From: Saccharothrix sp.
GTDB lineage: Bacteria; Actinomycetota; Actinomycetes; Mycobacteriales; Pseudonocardiaceae
Assembly: GCF_031180885.1 (NCBI RefSeq)
Contig: NZ_JAPSLK010000034.1
Coordinates: 28,030-92,029 of the forward strand
Direction of reading: 5' to 3'
DNA: 64,000 nt
Below are positions 1 to 7,875 of this stretch, piece by piece. The notes under the pieces are model-generated. The model was given only the letters and a program-made list of their open reading frames with translations, ran no database searches and had not been told where the DNA came from. Made by a program: the position numbers and the translations under genes. Positions within the stretch are counted from its first letter, which is position 1; each line of letters begins with the position of its first letter.

Positions 1-165
1 CAGGCGATCTACGACGTCCCCGCCGGCCGGCCGTACGCGATCGACTCGTTCCCCGAGCAGAACCGCGACCCGCGCACGGACCACGCGATGTTCATCAACG
101 TCATGCCCGACGGCCTGATGTCCGAAGTCGCCGCCTGCCTCAACACCGGCCGCCGATGTCCGTGA
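1..165 (+). CDS. C-terminal end of an unidentified protein (5' part outside window)
   Basis: An open frame enters from the left edge in frame 1 and stops with TGA at 163-165, giving 54 residues. The tail contains two cysteines nine residues apart (AACLNTGRRC), a spacing compatible with a terminal disulfide in a secreted enzyme, but that is inference. I do not recognise the family from this fragment. Codon use (G/C at nearly all third positions) is normal for the window, so it is very likely a real gene end rather than chance. It is followed at once by tandem repeats instead of an ordinary terminator. Confidence 0.6.
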   Translation, partial: QAIYDVPAGRPYAIDSFPEQNRDPRTDHAMFINVMPDGLMSEVAACLNTGRRCP

Positions 166-176
166 CCTCGATGCCC

Positions 177-218
177 ATGACGCCAACGCCATGACGCCAA
201 CGCCATGACGCCAACGCC
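177..218. repeat. Three tandem copies of a 14-bp unit
   Basis: The unit ATGACGCCAACGCC occurs three times without change at 177-190, 191-204 and 205-218, starting 11 bp after the stop of the partial gene. A degenerate fourth copy begins at 219. Nothing indicates that it is translated. Confidence 0.9.
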
Positions 219-267
219 GTGACGCCGATGGCCGCGGCACGGCTGCCACTTCCCGTCGCGCGGCACG

Positions 268-532
268 GCCGCCACTCCCGTGGCACGGCCGCCACTCCCG
301 TGGCACGGCGCGGCCGCCACTCCCGTGGCACGGCCGCCACTCCCGTGGCACGGCCGCCACTCCCGTGGCACGGCGCGGCCGCCACTCCCGTGGCACGGCC
401 GCCACTCCCGTGGCACGGCGCGGCCGCCACTCCCGTGGCACGGCCGCCACTCCCGTGGCACGGCGCGGCCGCCACTCCCGTGGCACGGCCGCCACTCCCG
501 TGGCACGGCGCGGCCGCCACCTCGTGCGGCAC
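268..532. repeat. Hairpin-forming minisatellite (20-bp units, 45-bp higher-order period)
   Basis: Eleven perfect copies of GGCCGCCACTCCCGTGGCAC start at about 268, 288, 313, 333, 353, 378, 398, 423, 443, 468 and 488, with a decayed copy at 513. Spacing is 20 bp or 25 bp (an extra GGCGC), usually alternating, so a 45-bp higher-order unit is visible. Each unit can fold: GCCG/CGGC and CCAC/GTGG pair around a TCCC loop with a CA bulge. All six frames stay open through the repeats because of composition, so the long overlapping reading frames here are not evidence of genes. Confidence 0.9.
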
Positions 533-926
533 GGCCGTCATTCCCCGCGGGATGGCCGCCGCTCCCCGGGACCGCCGCCAGCGCCGGTGGGGCGGGGCGT
601 CGGGTGCGCGAGGGCGGTCGTCGGTGCGGCGGTCGTCGGTGTGGCGGGATCGGCGCGGGGGATCGGTGCGGGGGATCGGTGGCCGGATCGGGTGGGCCGG
701 GCCGTGGTCGGGGTGACCGCTCCCGTGGGTCCTGCTGGCTGCCGGTGGCCCCGTCCCGCGCACCCCTTCCCTCTACGGGACGCGCGAGGTGGCGAAAACG
801 GGCCGATTGGGGACTGACACGATCGGGTGATCATGTGGAAAGCCGTCCGCAAACCACCCTACCAGCGGTTTTGGTCCGGAGGCGGGTCTGGCGAGGGAAG
901 TGGTGGAGAAAAGTTTGGGTGTGTGT
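533..926. other. Intergenic stretch without a recognisable gene
   Basis: G-rich sequence between the minisatellite and the sigL promoter, including near-repeats of GGGGGATCGGTG around 658-680. No frame shows actinobacterial codon bias with a plausible start and ribosome site. The last 100 bases are less GC-rich, as expected next to a promoter. Confidence 0.5.
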
Positions 927-954
927 TGAACCGGAGGCGGGTGGCAGCCGTGTC
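927..954 (+). promoter_or_regulatory. SigL-type ECF promoter of the sigL operon
   Basis: TGAACC at 927-932 and CGTGTC at 949-954 are separated by exactly 16 bases, 75 bases upstream of the sigL start. This equals the promoter consensus known for M. tuberculosis SigL (TGAACC, 16 bases, CGTGTC). It implies that the sigma factor transcribes its own operon. Confidence 0.75.
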
Positions 955-1029
955 CTGACAGCGGCGGCGTGAAGCGTGCGGCCGGCTGACCAGTCGACGA
1001 GGTGACTAGGTGACGAGAGGAGTGGGTGG

Positions 1030-1581
1030 ATGGCGGCTCTGTGGTCCCGTAAACGCGAGGCTGCGGCTGACGAGGCGCTGATCCGGTCCCTCTACGAGGA
1101 GCACGGTCGGGCCCTGTTGGCCTACGCCACGCGCCTCACCGGGGACCGGGCCGCCGCCGAGGACGTGGTGCAGGAGACCCTGGTCCGCGCCTGGCGGCAC
1201 CCCGACGCCCTGGTCAACGGCAAGGGGTCGGTGCGCGGCTGGCTGTTGACCGTCGCGCGCAACATCGTCACCGACCGGGTCCGGGCCAAGGCGGCCCGGC
1301 CGCAGGAAGTGGCGGAGACGCCCACGACACCACCGGTCCAGCGCGACCACGCCGACTCCGTGGTGGACTCGGTGGTGGTCCTGGAAGCGCTCGACCAACT
1401 GTCCTCGGACCACCGCGACGTGCTGCTGGAGATCTACTTCCGCGGCCGCAGCGTCACCGAGGCGGCCGAAGCGCTGAACATCCCGCCCGGCACGGTCAAG
1501 TCCAGATCGCACTACGCCCTCCGTGCACTCAGGGAAACATTCACCGGACAACAGGTCGCGCTGAAGGGGGTGGCCGGATGA
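1030..1581 (+). CDS. sigL: ECF RNA polymerase sigma factor, SigL type
   Basis: 183-residue extracytoplasmic-function sigma factor. Region 2 (about residues 20-90) contains the DxxAAEDVVQETLVRAWRH block that binds core polymerase and the -10 element, and the GWLLTVARNIVTDRVR segment. Region 4 (about 120-175) carries the helix-turn-helix TEAAEALNIPPGTVKSRSHYALRAL that reads the -35. ATG at 1030 follows GAGAGGAGTGGGTGG, a fair ribosome site. The stop overlaps the start of the anti-sigma gene (ATGA), so the two are translationally coupled. The upstream promoter matches the SigL consensus, supporting both identity and autoregulation. In mycobacteria SigL acts on cell-envelope and polyketide genes; the targets here cannot be read from this window. 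Confidence 0.9.
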   Translation: MAALWSRKREAAADEALIRSLYEEHGRALLAYATRLTGDRAAAEDVVQETLVRAWRHPDALVNGKGSVRGWLLTVARNIVTDRVRAKAARPQEVAETPTTPPVQRDHADSVVDSVVVLEALDQLSSDHRDVLLEIYFRGRSVTEAAEALNIPPGTVKSRSHYALRALRETFTGQQVALKGVAG

Positions 1582-2267
1582 CCACGAACCACGATCCACA
1601 GCTGCTGGGCGCCTACGTCCTGGGTGTCCTGGACGATCGGGAGGTGCGGGCAGTGGAGGAGCACCTGGCGGGCTGCCCGGCTTGCCGGACCGAGCTGGCC
1701 GACTTGCGCGCGATGGAAGAGGCGTTGGGTGACGTGCCGCCCGAGGCCCTGCTGGACGGGCCGCCCGAGGGTGGTGACCTGCTGCTGCAACGCACCTTGC
1801 GGCAGGTCCGGTCGGAACGGGGCGCCCAGACGTGGCGTCGAAGGGTTGGAGTCGGGCTGGCCGCGGCAGCGGCCGTGGCCGTGGTGTTGGGCGGCGGGTT
1901 CGCTGTCGGGCGGAGCACGGCGCCGAGCCAGCAGGCGATCACCACGCCGACGCCCGAGCCCGGTGCCAAGCTCGCCACGGCGACGGACCCGAACACCGGA
2001 GCGCGGATGACCGTGAAGGTCAAGCCGGCCGCCGGCTGGGTCCGGGTGAACGCGTCCGTGGGCGGCATCGCGAAGAACGAGAAGTGCAAGCTGATCGTCG
2101 TCGCCAAGGACGGCTCCCGCCAGGAAGCGGGGAGCTGGCTGGTCTCGGCCCTGGGCGAGAAGGAAGGCACGAACCTCGACGGCTCGGCGCTGATCGCCCC
2201 GGAGGACGTGGCGGCGGTGGAGGTGCGCAACTTCGACGGCGAGCAGATCGTCACCGTGCCCCTGTAG
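1578..2267 (+). CDS. rslA: Zinc anti-sigma factor for SigL (RslA-like)
   Basis: 229-residue membrane anti-sigma factor. The N-terminal cytoplasmic part has the ZAS signature H29-x3-C33-x2-C36 (EEHLAGCPAC), which binds zinc and holds the sigma factor. One membrane segment (GLAAAAAVAVVLGGGFAVG, about residues 90-110) follows, then an extracellular C-terminal domain of the RskA type (about 125-229). It overlaps sigL by 4 bp, the usual arrangement for a sigma/anti-sigma pair; in M. tuberculosis the equivalent pair is SigL and RslA. Release is probably redox- or proteolysis-driven, which is inferred from the family. Confidence 0.85.
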   Translation: MTTNHDPQLLGAYVLGVLDDREVRAVEEHLAGCPACRTELADLRAMEEALGDVPPEALLDGPPEGGDLLLQRTLRQVRSERGAQTWRRRVGVGLAAAAAVAVVLGGGFAVGRSTAPSQQAITTPTPEPGAKLATATDPNTGARMTVKVKPAAGWVRVNASVGGIAKNEKCKLIVVAKDGSRQEAGSWLVSALGEKEGTNLDGSALIAPEDVAAVEVRNFDGEQIVTVPL

Positions 2268-2296
2268 CGAACCGCGCAACAGGGGACAAGGGGGAG

Positions 2297-2327
2297 CGGG
2301 CCCCGCCCGAACCAAGGGCGGGGCCCG
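2297..2327 (+). terminator. Terminator of the sigL operon
   Basis: A perfect 12-bp stem, CGGGCCCCGCCC (2297-2308) with GGGCGGGGCCCG (2316-2327), encloses a 7-base loop 30 bases after the anti-sigma stop. No T-run follows, as is common in actinobacteria. Confidence 0.8.
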
Positions 2328-2340
2328 ATCTAGCACAAGA

Positions 2341-2377
2341 TCACGGTCTACCTCACGAAGTCACGATCTACCTCACG
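2341..2377. repeat. Direct repeat at the end of the quinone reductase gene
   Basis: TCACGRTCTACCTCACG appears at 2341-2357 and 2361-2377 with one difference. The second copy contains the stop codon of the minus-strand gene ending at 2373, suggesting a small duplication of the gene end. Confidence 0.75.
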
Positions 2378-3341
2378 GCGTCAGAACGACCTTGCCGGTG
2401 GTGCGCCGGCCCTCCAGCGCCCCGTGCGCGGCGGGCGCGTCCGCCAGGCCGAACACCGTGGTCTGCGGCTTCATCCGACCCTCCGCCAGCGCCTCCAGCG
2501 CCAACGTCTCCAGCTCGCGCAGGTTGGTCCCCTTCATCATCCGCGGCCCCACCGCGACCGACGCCGTCAACCCCCGCTGGTACAGGTCCTCGGTCTCGAT
2601 CCGGGTCGGCTCACCCGCCGACCAGCCGAACAGGATCGTCCGGCCGCCCACCCCCAGCAGCTCCAACGCCTGCCGCCCGGGCGCACCGCCCACCCCGTCC
2701 AGCACGACCGTGGCTTCGCCGACCTCCGCCCGCACCGCGTCCGGCCAGTCCGGCTGCGTGTAGTCGACGACGTGGTCCGCCCCCAGATCCCGGACCACGT
2801 CGAGCTTGGCCGTGCTCGCCAGCCCCACCACGGTCGCGCCGACCGCCTTCGCCTCCTGCACGAACAACGCACCCAGCCCACCGGCCGCCGACGTCACCAG
2901 CACCACGTCGTCCTTCGCCAGCTCCGCGATCCGCAGCACGCCCACCGCCGTCCGCCCGGTGCCGATCATCGCCACCGCGTCCTCGAACAGCACGTGCTCG
3001 GGCAGTTCGTGCAGCGACGCCACGTTCGCCGCGGCCAGCTCCGCGTACCCGCCACTGGCCTGCCCGAGGTGCGCGACGACCCGCTTGCCCAGCCACACCG
3101 GGTCGACGCCCGCGCCCAGCCCGGTGACCGTGCCCGCGACCTCCCGCCCCGGCGTCATGGGCAGCTCGGGCAACGGGAACGGCCCGCCCGACTCGCCCTT
3201 GCGGATGGTGGTGTCCAGCAGGTGCACGCCCGCGGCGGCCACGCTGACCAGCACCTGCCCCTCACCGGGCACCGGATCGGCGACCTCCTCGTACCGCAGG
3301 GTCTCCGGTGAACCGAACTCGTACTGCCGGATGGCGCGCAT
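2373..3341 (-). CDS. Zinc-free medium-chain dehydrogenase / NADPH:quinone oxidoreductase
   Basis: 322 residues, the normal length of the quinone oxidoreductase branch of the MDR superfamily. The N-terminal GroES-like domain begins MRAIRQYEFGSPETL, and the Rossmann domain has the AAGGLGALFVQEAK glycine-rich NADPH motif near residue 155. The structural-zinc cysteines of true alcohol dehydrogenases are absent. ATG at 3341 is preceded by AAGGGGGAA. It is transcribed away from the methyltransferase gene. Substrate is unknown; such enzymes reduce quinones or conjugated enones. Confidence 0.85.
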   Translation of the reverse strand: MRAIRQYEFGSPETLRYEEVADPVPGEGQVLVSVAAAGVHLLDTTIRKGESGGPFPLPELPMTPGREVAGTVTGLGAGVDPVWLGKRVVAHLGQASGGYAELAAANVASLHELPEHVLFEDAVAMIGTGRTAVGVLRIAELAKDDVVLVTSAAGGLGALFVQEAKAVGATVVGLASTAKLDVVRDLGADHVVDYTQPDWPDAVRAEVGEATVVLDGVGGAPGRQALELLGVGGRTILFGWSAGEPTRIETEDLYQRGLTASVAVGPRMMKGTNLRELETLALEALAEGRMKPQTTVFGLADAPAAHGALEGRRTTGKVVLTP

Positions 3342-3436
3342 CTGGTGTTCCCCCTTCTCGATCTGCTGCGACCAACCGTAGAAGTTCGAGTTAAGTGGAG
3401 GTCAACCTCGGAGCCCCCTCGCGCGTCCTTGATCAC

Positions 3437-4009
3437 ATGGGGAATTTCGACCACAACGCGCACTACCACCCGTTGCTGCTCGCCCAGGTCCCACCCGGTG
3501 CCCGCACCGCCCTCGACGTCGGCTGCGGCCACGGCGGGTTCGCCCGCAAGCTCGCCGCCCGGGGCCTCCGGGTGACCGGCGTGGACAAGGCGGTCGAGGC
3601 CGTCGTGCCCGGCGTCGAGATCCGCAAGGCCGATGCCGCCGTGGACGACCTGGGTGGCCCGTACGACTTCGTCTCCTCCATCGCCGCCCTCCACCACATG
3701 CCGTTCACCACAGCCCTCACCCGTCTCAAAGAAGCGGTCGCCCCCGGCGGCGTCCTGGCGATCCTCGGCCTGGCCAAGGAGAAGACCGCCTGGGACTGGG
3801 TGGTCAGCCTCGCCTCCGTCCCCACCAACATCGCCCACAGGCTCGTCAAGAACGACCCGGTCGGCACCGCGCCAATCCAGGACTGGCACATGTCGGTGGA
3901 CGAGATCAAGGCCGGCGCGGCCGAACTCCTCCCCGGCGCACGCGTCCGCCGCCACCTGTACTGGCGTTACTCCCTGATCTGGCGCAAACCCCTCACCACG
4001 CGCTCATGA
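3437..4009 (+). CDS. Class I SAM-dependent methyltransferase
   Basis: 190-residue small methyltransferase. Motif I is ALDVGCGHGGFARKLA (SAM binding), followed by VDKAVEAV (motif II acidic end) and YDFVSSIAALHHMPF (motif IV), then a C-terminal lid. I chose ATG 3437 because this family usually begins with a GNFDHNxHYHPLLL segment; an in-frame GTG at 3395 would add 14 residues but lacks a better ribosome site. The 3' end overlaps the convergent aldehyde dehydrogenase gene by 17 bp. The methyl acceptor cannot be inferred. Confidence 0.8.
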   Translation: MGNFDHNAHYHPLLLAQVPPGARTALDVGCGHGGFARKLAARGLRVTGVDKAVEAVVPGVEIRKADAAVDDLGGPYDFVSSIAALHHMPFTTALTRLKEAVAPGGVLAILGLAKEKTAWDWVVSLASVPTNIAHRLVKNDPVGTAPIQDWHMSVDEIKAGAAELLPGARVRRHLYWRYSLIWRKPLTTRS

Positions 4010-5342
4010 CGTGCTTGACCCGCGTGTACTCCTCCAACGCGTGCACCGAAAGGTCCTTGCCATAGCCGGACTGCCCGAACCCACCGTGCGGCATCTCAGC
4101 GGCCAGCAGCCCGTGCGTGTTCACCCACACGCACCCGAAGTCCAACGCCGCCACCAATTGCTGAACACGCGCATGGTCACGGGTCCACACCGACGACGCC
4201 AACCCCTGCTCCACCCCGTTGGCCAGCGAAATAGCCTCCTCCTGCGACGAGAACCGCTGTACGGTGATCACCGGCGCGAACACCTCCTCCTGCACGATCC
4301 GGTCCTCCTGCCGCACCCCCGAAATCACCGTGGGCGACAGGAACCAGCCACGCGACCCATAGCGCGTCCCTCCACAGTGGACAACAGCATGGGAAGGCAG
4401 ATCCGCCAACAACTTCAACACCCGCGAAAGCTGAGCCTCACTGTTCAACGGCCCGTAATCCACCCCGGGAACCTGCCGAGCAGCCGCCGCGACCAAAGCC
4501 CCCACGAACCGGTCGTGCACCGACTCCTCGACCAGCACCCGGGAAGACGCCGTGCAGTCCTGCCCCGCGTTGTAGAACGCGGCCGCCACGACATCGGCGG
4601 CGACCGACTCCACCGACACGTCCCCGAACACCAGCGCGGGCGCGTTCCCACCCAACTCCAGGTGCGTCCGCTTCACCGAACCGGCCGCCGCTCGCGCCAC
4701 CTCGATCCCCGCCCGCGTGGACCCGGTGATGGACACCATCGCCGGCACCGGGTGCTCCACCAGCAACCGCCCGGTCTCCCGCGTGCCCGTCACGACGTTC
4801 ACCACGCCCGGCGGCAGGCACCGCTCCGCCAACGCCCCGAGCAGCAACGTCGAGGACGGCGTGGTGTCGGCCGGCTTCAGGACGATGGTGTTCCCGGCGG
4901 CGACGGCCGGCGCGAGCTTCCACACCGCCATCATCAACGGGTAGTTCCACGGCGTGATCCCGGCGACCACCCCGACCGGCTCCCGCCGCTGGTAGGACGT
5001 GAACCCCTCCAGGTACTCGCCCGCCGCCGCACCGTGCGGCAACCGCGCCGCCCCGGCGAAGAACCGCAGGTGGTCCAAGCTCTGCGGGATCTCCTCGCCG
5101 AGCACCACCGACCGGATCTTGCCCGTCTCCCGGCACTCGACGTCCGCGAACTCCTCCGCCGCCGCCGACACCGCGTCCGCCAACGCCAGCAAAGTCTCCT
5201 GCCGCACCGCAGGAGTGGTCCGAGACCAGGCCGTAAAGGCCGAACGAGCAGCCTGAACGGCCGCATCCACCTCAGCAGCACCGGCCACGGGCGCGGTACC
5301 GAACTGCTTCCCGGTCGTGGGGTCGACCAACGGGGTCGTCAC
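3993..5342 (-). CDS. Aldehyde dehydrogenase, probable 4-guanidinobutyraldehyde / aminobutyraldehyde dehydrogenase
   Basis: 449-residue NAD(P)-dependent aldehyde dehydrogenase. The general base Glu229 lies in HLELGGNAP and the nucleophile Cys263 in NAGQDCTASS. PWNYPL (about 131) and VTGTRETG (about 184) belong to the cofactor-binding fold. It is the last gene of a minus-strand operon with a TPP enzyme, a ureohydrolase and a symporter, overlapping the TPP gene by 4 bp. In that setting the likely substrate is 4-guanidinobutyraldehyde, the product of 2-ketoarginine decarboxylation (KauB role in Pseudomonas). The family also oxidises 4-aminobutyraldehyde, so assignment rests on context. Confidence 0.85.
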   Translation of the reverse strand: MTTPLVDPTTGKQFGTAPVAGAAEVDAAVQAARSAFTAWSRTTPAVRQETLLALADAVSAAAEEFADVECRETGKIRSVVLGEEIPQSLDHLRFFAGAARLPHGAAAGEYLEGFTSYQRREPVGVVAGITPWNYPLMMAVWKLAPAVAAGNTIVLKPADTTPSSTLLLGALAERCLPPGVVNVVTGTRETGRLLVEHPVPAMVSITGSTRAGIEVARAAAGSVKRTHLELGGNAPALVFGDVSVESVAADVVAAAFYNAGQDCTASSRVLVEESVHDRFVGALVAAAARQVPGVDYGPLNSEAQLSRVLKLLADLPSHAVVHCGGTRYGSRGWFLSPTVISGVRQEDRIVQEEVFAPVITVQRFSSQEEAISLANGVEQGLASSVWTRDHARVQQLVAALDFGCVWVNTHGLLAAEMPHGGFGQSGYGKDLSVHALEEYTRVKHVMSAW

Positions 5343-6937
5343 TGGTCCTCCAGGTGGGTCGGGGCGAACATGCGCAGCAAAGCGGGCAGGACCACCACGT
5401 GCGGCCCGCCGGACGCCAACGCCTTGGCCAGGTCGGCCCGCAGCGACCCCGGTGTGGACAGCGTCGCGGGCACGCCGAAGGACTCCGCCAGCGCCACGAA
5501 GTCCGGCCGCGCCAGCTCGGTCCCCGTGGCCTGCCCGAACGCGTCGGTCATGTACTCGCGCAGGATCCCGTACCCGCCGTCGTCCACGATCAGCCAGGTC
5601 ACCGCCAACCCGTGCTGCCGCGCGGTCGCCAGCTCCGCCAGCCCGTACATCGCGCCACCGTCACCGGACACCGCCAGCACCGGACCACCGGCCGCCGCCG
5701 CGCCCACCGCGGCCGGGAACGCGTACCCCAGCCCACCGGCCCCCTGCGCGGAGTGCATCGGACCCGGCCACGCCGACCACGCCCAGTACCCGAGGATCGT
5801 CATGTCCCAGAACGACTCCACGCCCTCCGGCAGCGCCGCCCGCACATCGGCGAGCACCTGGCGCTCCAACGCCAAACCCTGGCCGTCCAGCCGTTCCCGC
5901 ACCGCCTGAAGCAGCTCGCGCACCGACTCCTCGGCCCGTTCAGCACGCTCCCGCACCAGCGGTATCAAGCCCTGCAACACCAACCGAGCGTCACCGTGCA
6001 CGCCCAAAGCAGGGTAGTTCGACTCCAGCTTGCCCAGGTCCGCCTCGACCTGCACCACCGCGCCGCGCGGCGCGAACGTCCGGTAGTTGCTCGACAACTC
6101 GCCCAGCCCCGATCCCAGCACCAGCAACACGTCCGCCGACGCCAGGAACTCCGTCGTGTGCGCGTCCTCCAGCCACGACTGCGCGGAAAGCGGGTGCTCC
6201 CAAGGGAACGCGCCCTTGCCGCCGAACGTCGTCACGACCGGCGCGCGCAACTTCGTCGCCAGCTCCAACAACTCCGCCTGCGCCGAAGCCCGCACCACCC
6301 CGCCACCGGCCAGGATCACCGGCCGCTCCGCCGAGTCCAACAGCCGCGCCGCCTCCGCGACGACCTCCGCCCGAGGCGCCAACGGCTGGACCCGCGCCGA
6401 CACCGAAACCGGCGGAACCCCGGCAGGCCCAAGGAGGACGTCCTGCGGGATCTCCACCCACACCGGCCCCCAGGGAGCGGTGGACGCGATCTCCCAAGCC
6501 TCGGCCAGCGCCGACGGGATCTGCGAAGCCGACCGCACCACCCGCGTGTGCTTCACGACGTCCCGAAACGAAGCCCGCTGGTCGGTCAGCTCGTGCAGGT
6601 ACCCGCCGCGTGCACCACCCAGCCCGGTGCGCGGGACCTGGCTCGCGATGCCCAGCACCGGAACCGACGCGGACGCCGCTTCCTGAAGCCCCGCAAGCGT
6701 TTGCAGCGCGCCCGGACCGGTGGACACCAGCAGCGGCGTCACCCGGCCGGTCACCCGCGCGTGCCCGTCCGCCGCGAACGCCGCGCCCACCTCGGTCCGG
6801 TTGCCCACGTACCGAAGCGGCGACCGGCCCAACGCGTCGAACAACCCCAGCGCGTGCTGCCCCGGCACCCCGAACACGGTGTCCGCGCCCAACGACGCCA
6901 AGGTCTCGACGACGACGTCCCCACCGTTCCGCGTCAC
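5339..6937 (-). CDS. Thiamine pyrophosphate enzyme, probable 5-guanidino-2-oxopentanoate decarboxylase (AruI-like)
   Basis: 532 residues with the three-domain acetolactate-synthase fold. The N-terminal pyrimidine domain carries the TPP-activating Glu49 (GNRTEVGAAFAADG). The C-terminal PP domain has GDGGAMYGLAELATA with the metal-binding GDG motif, ending in DDGGYG rather than the usual NN. Length and the lack of a regulatory subunit argue against biosynthetic acetolactate synthase. It sits between a ureohydrolase (4-bp overlap upstream) and an aldehyde dehydrogenase (4-bp overlap downstream), the expected set for the arginine transaminase pathway, in which AruI decarboxylates 2-ketoarginine. 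Start GTG at 6937. The specific substrate is inferred from context. Confidence 0.8.
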   Translation of the reverse strand: MTRNGGDVVVETLASLGADTVFGVPGQHALGLFDALGRSPLRYVGNRTEVGAAFAADGHARVTGRVTPLLVSTGPGALQTLAGLQEAASASVPVLGIASQVPRTGLGGARGGYLHELTDQRASFRDVVKHTRVVRSASQIPSALAEAWEIASTAPWGPVWVEIPQDVLLGPAGVPPVSVSARVQPLAPRAEVVAEAARLLDSAERPVILAGGGVVRASAQAELLELATKLRAPVVTTFGGKGAFPWEHPLSAQSWLEDAHTTEFLASADVLLVLGSGLGELSSNYRTFAPRGAVVQVEADLGKLESNYPALGVHGDARLVLQGLIPLVRERAERAEESVRELLQAVRERLDGQGLALERQVLADVRAALPEGVESFWDMTILGYWAWSAWPGPMHSAQGAGGLGYAFPAAVGAAAAGGPVLAVSGDGGAMYGLAELATARQHGLAVTWLIVDDGGYGILREYMTDAFGQATGTELARPDFVALAESFGVPATLSTPGSLRADLAKALASGGPHVVVLPALLRMFAPTHLEDQ

Positions 6938-7875
6938 GACTTCCCCTTGAGAGCCAACAAGGACACCAGGTCATAAGCCACATGCGAAGCCGCGATGGAC
7001 GTGATGTCGGCGTGGTCGTAAGCGGGCGCGACCTCGACCACGTCCGCCGACACCAGGTCGCACCCCGCCAGGCCGCGCAGGATCTCCAGCAGTTCCCGGC
7101 TGGTCAGCCCACCGGCCTCGGGTGTGCCGGTGCCGGGCGCGTGCGCCGGGTCCAGCACGTCGATGTCGATCGACACGTACAGCGGCCGGTCGCCGACGCG
7201 TTCCCGCAGCGCCTGCGCCACCTCGTCCACCCCGCGCCGCATCACGTCCGCCGCCGTCACGATCCCGAAGCCCAGCCTGGTGTCCTCGTCCAGGTCGGCT
7301 CGACCGTACAGGGGGCCGCGCGTCCCCACGTGGGTCAGCGCGGCCGTGTCGAGCAGCCCTTCCTCGACCGCCCGGCGGAACGGGGTGCCGTGCGTGTACG
7401 GCTCCCCGAAGTAGGTGTCCCACGTGTCCAGGTGCGCGTCGAAGTGCAGCAACGCCACCGGTCCGTGCCGCCGGGCCACCGCCCGCAGCAGCGGCAGCGC
7501 GATGGTGTGGTCGCCGCCCACGGTCACCAGCTTCGCCCCGGTGTCCAGCAGCGCGCCAGCCTGCTCCTGCACGGTCTCCACGGCTTCGCCGATGTTGAAC
7601 GGGTTGCACGCGATGTCCCCGGCGTCCGCGACCTGGACCGCGTCGAACGGCGAGACGTCCAGCCCCGGGTGGTAGGGCCGCAGCAGCCGGCTGGCCTCGC
7701 GCACGGCGGCCGGCGCGAACCGCGCCCCCGGCCGGTAGGACACGCCCGAGTCGAACGGCACGCCCACCACCGCCACGTCGGCGCGGTCCACCTGGTCCAG
7801 GCGGGGGAGTCGGGCGAACGTGGCCGGTCCGGCGAACCGGGGCACGGCGGAGGAGTCGACGGGACCGATCGTCAT
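6934..7875 (-). CDS. Agmatinase-family ureohydrolase, probable guanidinobutyrase (GbuA-like)
   Basis: 313-residue binuclear manganese ureohydrolase. Metal ligands are seen in order: GGDHT (His123), DAHLD (Asp146, His148, Asp150) and SIDIDVLDP (Asp237, Asp239). These enzymes release urea from agmatine, 4-guanidinobutyrate or 3-guanidinopropionate. Start ATG 7875 overlaps the symporter stop by 4 bp, and the stop overlaps the TPP gene. Placement next to an AruI-like decarboxylase and an aldehyde dehydrogenase favours 4-guanidinobutyrate, giving GABA and urea. Agmatine is the alternative, but no arginine decarboxylase is seen nearby. Confidence 0.88.
   Translation of the reverse strand: MTIGPVDSSAVPRFAGPATFARLPRLDQVDRADVAVVGVPFDSGVSYRPGARFAPAAVREASRLLRPYHPGLDVSPFDAVQVADAGDIACNPFNIGEAVETVQEQAGALLDTGAKLVTVGGDHTIALPLLRAVARRHGPVALLHFDAHLDTWDTYFGEPYTHGTPFRRAVEEGLLDTAALTHVGTRGPLYGRADLDEDTRLGFGIVTAADVMRRGVDEVAQALRERVGDRPLYVSIDIDVLDPAHAPGTGTPEAGGLTSRELLEILRGLAGCDLVSADVVEVAPAYDHADITSIAASHVAYDLVSLLALKGKS

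Noticed and set aside
219..972. Several long overlapping reading frames across the minisatellite
   Set aside because: They exist on both strands because the repeat units contain no stop codons; products are low-complexity Arg/Pro/His repeats without ribosome sites.
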